DNA from: Jannaschia donghaensis
GTDB taxonomy: Bacteria; Pseudomonadota; Alphaproteobacteria; Rhodobacterales; Rhodobacteraceae
DNA length: 64,000 bases
NCBI RefSeq assembly: GCF_001403795.1
Contig: NZ_CXSU01000005.1
Location: 527,597 to 591,596 of the forward strand
Reading direction: 5' to 3'
The first letter of the stretch is position 1, and each line of letters opens with the position of its first letter. Below the pieces are notes generated by a model. That model searched no databases. It saw only the letters and a program-made list of their open reading frames with translations, and was not told the DNA's origin. Of this stretch, positions 62,225 to 64,000 are shown in pieces. A program made the translations under genes and the position numbers.

Positions 62225-63706
62225 CTACCACCACTTGGACGGCTGCGCCACGAAGCCCGCACGGTCTTCAAGACATTGTGCGACGTTCAGCAATTCACCC
62301 TCCTGCCAGGGTTTCCCGATCAGTTGCAGCCCAAGCGGCAGGCCACGCGCGTTCTGACCCGTGGGCACCGCGACACCGGGCAACCCGGCAAGGTTCACGG
62401 TCACGGTGAATACATCGTTGAGGTACATCTCGATCGGGCTGAAATTCGCACCCAATTCGAACGCAGCCGACGGTGTGGCCGGTGTCAGGATGGCGTCGAT
62501 TCCGTCGGCGAAAACGCTTTCGAAATCCTTCTTGATCAGGGTGCGCACCTTGCGTGCGCGGTTGTAGTACGCGTCATAGAACCCCGCCGACAGAACGTAG
62601 GTGCCGACCATCACACGGCGCTGCACCTCGTCGCCGAAGCCTTCGGCGCGGGTCTTTTCGTACATTTCGGTAATGCCGTCGCCCTGGCCAATGTCGGCGC
62701 GGTGACCGAACCGCACGCCGTCATATCGCGCCAGGTTCGACGATGCTTCGGCGGGCGCGATCACATAATATGCGGGCAGGGCGTATTTCGTATGTGGCAG
62801 GGAGATATCGCGGATGTCCGCCCCCGCGTCGCGCAACATGGCGATACCGTTCTGCCACAGCGCCTCGATCTCCTCGGGCATTCCGTCCATGCGGTATTCC
62901 TTCGGAATGCCGATGGTCTGACCCTTGATGTCGCCCGTCAGCATCGCCTCGAAATCCGGAACAGCGAGATCGGCGGAAGTGCTGTCCTTCGGGTCGTGGC
63001 CCGACATGGCCGTCAGCATGATGGCCGCGTCGCGCACGTTGCGCGTCATCGGCCCCGCCTGGTCCAGGCTGGAGGCGAAGGCGACGACGCCCCACCGCGA
63101 ACACCGCCCATAGGTCGGCTTGATGCCGGTGATGCCGGTGAACGCGGCGGGCTGACGGATCGACCCGCCGGTGTCGGTGCCCAGTGCGGCCAGACACAAG
63201 CGCGCGGCGACGGCGGCGGCGGACCCGCCCGACGACCCGCCGGGTGTCAGCGCCGCATCCGAATTGCCCGCCTTCCAGGGGTTCACGGCGTTGCCGTAGG
63301 TCGACGTCTCGTTCGATGACCCCATGGCGAATTCGTCCATGTTGAGCTTGCCCAGCATGACCGCGCCCGCGTCGAACAATTGCGATGTGATGGTCGATTC
63401 GTACTCGGGCTTGAACCCTTCCAGAATGCGTGATCCGGCCTGCGACGCCACGCCCTTGGTGCAGAACAGGTCCTTGACCCCGATCGGGATGCCGCACATC
63501 GCGGGTGCGTCGCCGGCCTTGATCCGCGCGTCCGCCGCCTTGGCCTGATCGCAGGCGATGTCGGGCGTGTGGTGGACGAAAGCGTTGAGCGCGCCCGCCC
63601 CCTCGATCGCCGTCAGATGCGCGTCGGTCAGCTCGGCGGCGGTGGTTTCGCCGGCGCGCAGGGCATCGCGGGCCCCCGCAAGGGTCAGATCGGTCAGCTG
63701 GGTCAT
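62225..63706 (-). CDS. gatA: Asp-tRNA(Asn)/Glu-tRNA(Gln) amidotransferase subunit A
   Basis: GatA supplies the amidase activity of the GatCAB complex, which turns misacylated Glu-tRNA(Gln) or Asp-tRNA(Asn) into the correct forms. The 493-residue product shows the Lys-cisSer-Ser triad: [26 protein letters not shown] and [16 protein letters not shown]. The start at 63706 overlaps the gatC stop (ATGA). gatB is not in the window. In Alphaproteobacteria, where glutaminyl-tRNA synthetase is usually absent, this pathway is essential. Confidence 0.97.
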   Translation of the reverse strand: MTQLTDLTLAGARDALRAGETTAAELTDAHLTAIEGAGALNAFVHHTPDIACDQAKAADARIKAGDAPAMCGIPIGVKDLFCTKGVASQAGSRILEGFKPEYESTITSQLFDAGAVMLGKLNMDEFAMGSSNETSTYGNAVNPWKAGNSDAALTPGGSSGGSAAAVAARLCLAALGTDTGGSIRQPAAFTGITGIKPTYGRCSRWGVVAFASSLDQAGPMTRNVRDAAIMLTAMSGHDPKDSTSADLAVPDFEAMLTGDIKGQTIGIPKEYRMDGMPEEIEALWQNGIAMLRDAGADIRDISLPHTKYALPAYYVIAPAEASSNLARYDGVRFGHRADIGQGDGITEMYEKTRAEGFGDEVQRRVMVGTYVLSAGFYDAYYNRARKVRTLIKKDFESVFADGIDAILTPATPSAAFELGANFSPIEMYLNDVFTVTVNLAGLPGVAVPTGQNARGLPLGLQLIGKPWQEGELLNVAQCLEDRAGFVAQPSKWW

Positions 63707-63990
63707 TCGACGACTTTCGGCACGGCGAAGAAGCCTTCGCGGGCATCGGGGGCATTGGCGAGCACGGCCTGCGGCTGGCCGCCATCGGTCACGACATCGG
63801 CGCGCCGCTTCAAGCGTTGGGGCGTGACTGATACCATCGGCTCCACACCTGTCACGTCGACTTCCTGCAATTGCTCGATAAACCCCAGGATCGCGTTGAA
63901 TTCGGTGGCCAGGGGGTCCAGCCGGTCTTCCGGGACGGCGATACGGGCGAGTTTCGCCACGCGTCGCGCGGTTTCCTTGTCGATGGACAT
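63703..63990 (-). CDS. gatC: Asp-tRNA(Asn)/Glu-tRNA(Gln) amidotransferase subunit C
   Basis: GatC stabilises GatA within GatCAB. The 95-residue product matches the family: [53 protein letters not shown] and, at the end, [11 protein letters not shown]. Its last bases overlap the gatA start by four, so the two are translationally coupled. AGGCAGG lies seven bases before the ATG at 63990, at the very edge of the window; any promoter is outside. Confidence 0.95.
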   Translation of the reverse strand: MSIDKETARRVAKLARIAVPEDRLDPLATEFNAILGFIEQLQEVDVTGVEPMVSVTPQRLKRRADVVTDGGQPQAVLANAPDAREGFFAVPKVVE

Positions 63991-64000
63991 CGGCCTGCCT

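Overview
The window looks like chromosome from an alphaproteobacterium of the order Rhodobacterales (Roseobacter/Rhodobacter-type). The evidence is the high G+C coding sequence, the gene order aroA ... cmk ... rpsA-ihfB-lapA-trpF-trpB, the mreBCD-mrdA-rodA block, an alphaproteobacterial-type RNase P RNA, and promoter-like boxes of the form TTGCNC-N17-TARMCC. The order is inferred from gene order and protein style as I remember them; no database was searched. About 66 protein genes are supported. There are no insertion sequences, prophages, CRISPR arrays or tRNA genes that I can recognise.

Layout: 1-12 kb holds a cut-off hypothetical gene, trmB, a metallo-beta-lactamase-fold lipoprotein, class II aroA, several small accessory genes, cmk, a DUF2130 protein, a dienelactone-hydrolase-like protein, an FAD monooxygenase and rpsA (with promoter and terminator). 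12-19 kb holds ihfB, lapA, trpF, trpB, a glycine-rich secreted protein, GNAT and DUF2237 proteins, a serine hydrolase, pth and an NAD-binding protein. 19-29 kb holds a YHYH protein, an M3 oligopeptidase, ygfZ, a glyoxylate-type aminotransferase, a gene pair behind a CtrA-like site, an HisC-like aminotransferase, a GhrA-like reductase, a VOC protein and nadE. 29-34 kb holds a long MORN-repeat protein, a DUF2726-like protein, an iron-sulfur (6-4) photolyase, a short-chain dehydrogenase and a periplasmic propeller protein.

34-43 kb holds leuA behind a leucine-rich leader peptide, a DUF4375 protein of lower G+C, and the rod-shape/elongasome operon mreB-mreC-mreD-mrdA-rodA. 43-54 kb holds a Bax-inhibitor-1 protein, LysR and XRE regulators, a quinone-oxidoreductase-like protein, hisN, an 8-oxoguanine-deaminase-like protein, tdk, a FabH-like ketosynthase and carB. 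54-64 kb holds aspS, the DUF1800/DUF1501 pair, a GNAT protein, rpmG, a broken PAS-like gene, rnpB, an AmiD-type amidase, an Excalibur-type lipoprotein, and gatA-gatC.

Most of the window is housekeeping: translation (rpsA, trmB, pth, aspS, gatCA, rpmG, rnpB), amino-acid and nucleotide supply (aroA, trpFB, leuA, carB, cmk, tdk, hisN) and cell-wall elongation. I see no large undescribed system. The observations most worth checking are a roughly 60-codon in-frame insertion of about 43% G+C inside aspS, a leaderless-looking leucine leader peptide with competing RNA pairings before leuA, a perfect CtrA-type box before an unknown membrane protein, a W/F-alternating 18-unit MORN array, and an interrupted PAS-like gene directly downstream of rnpB.
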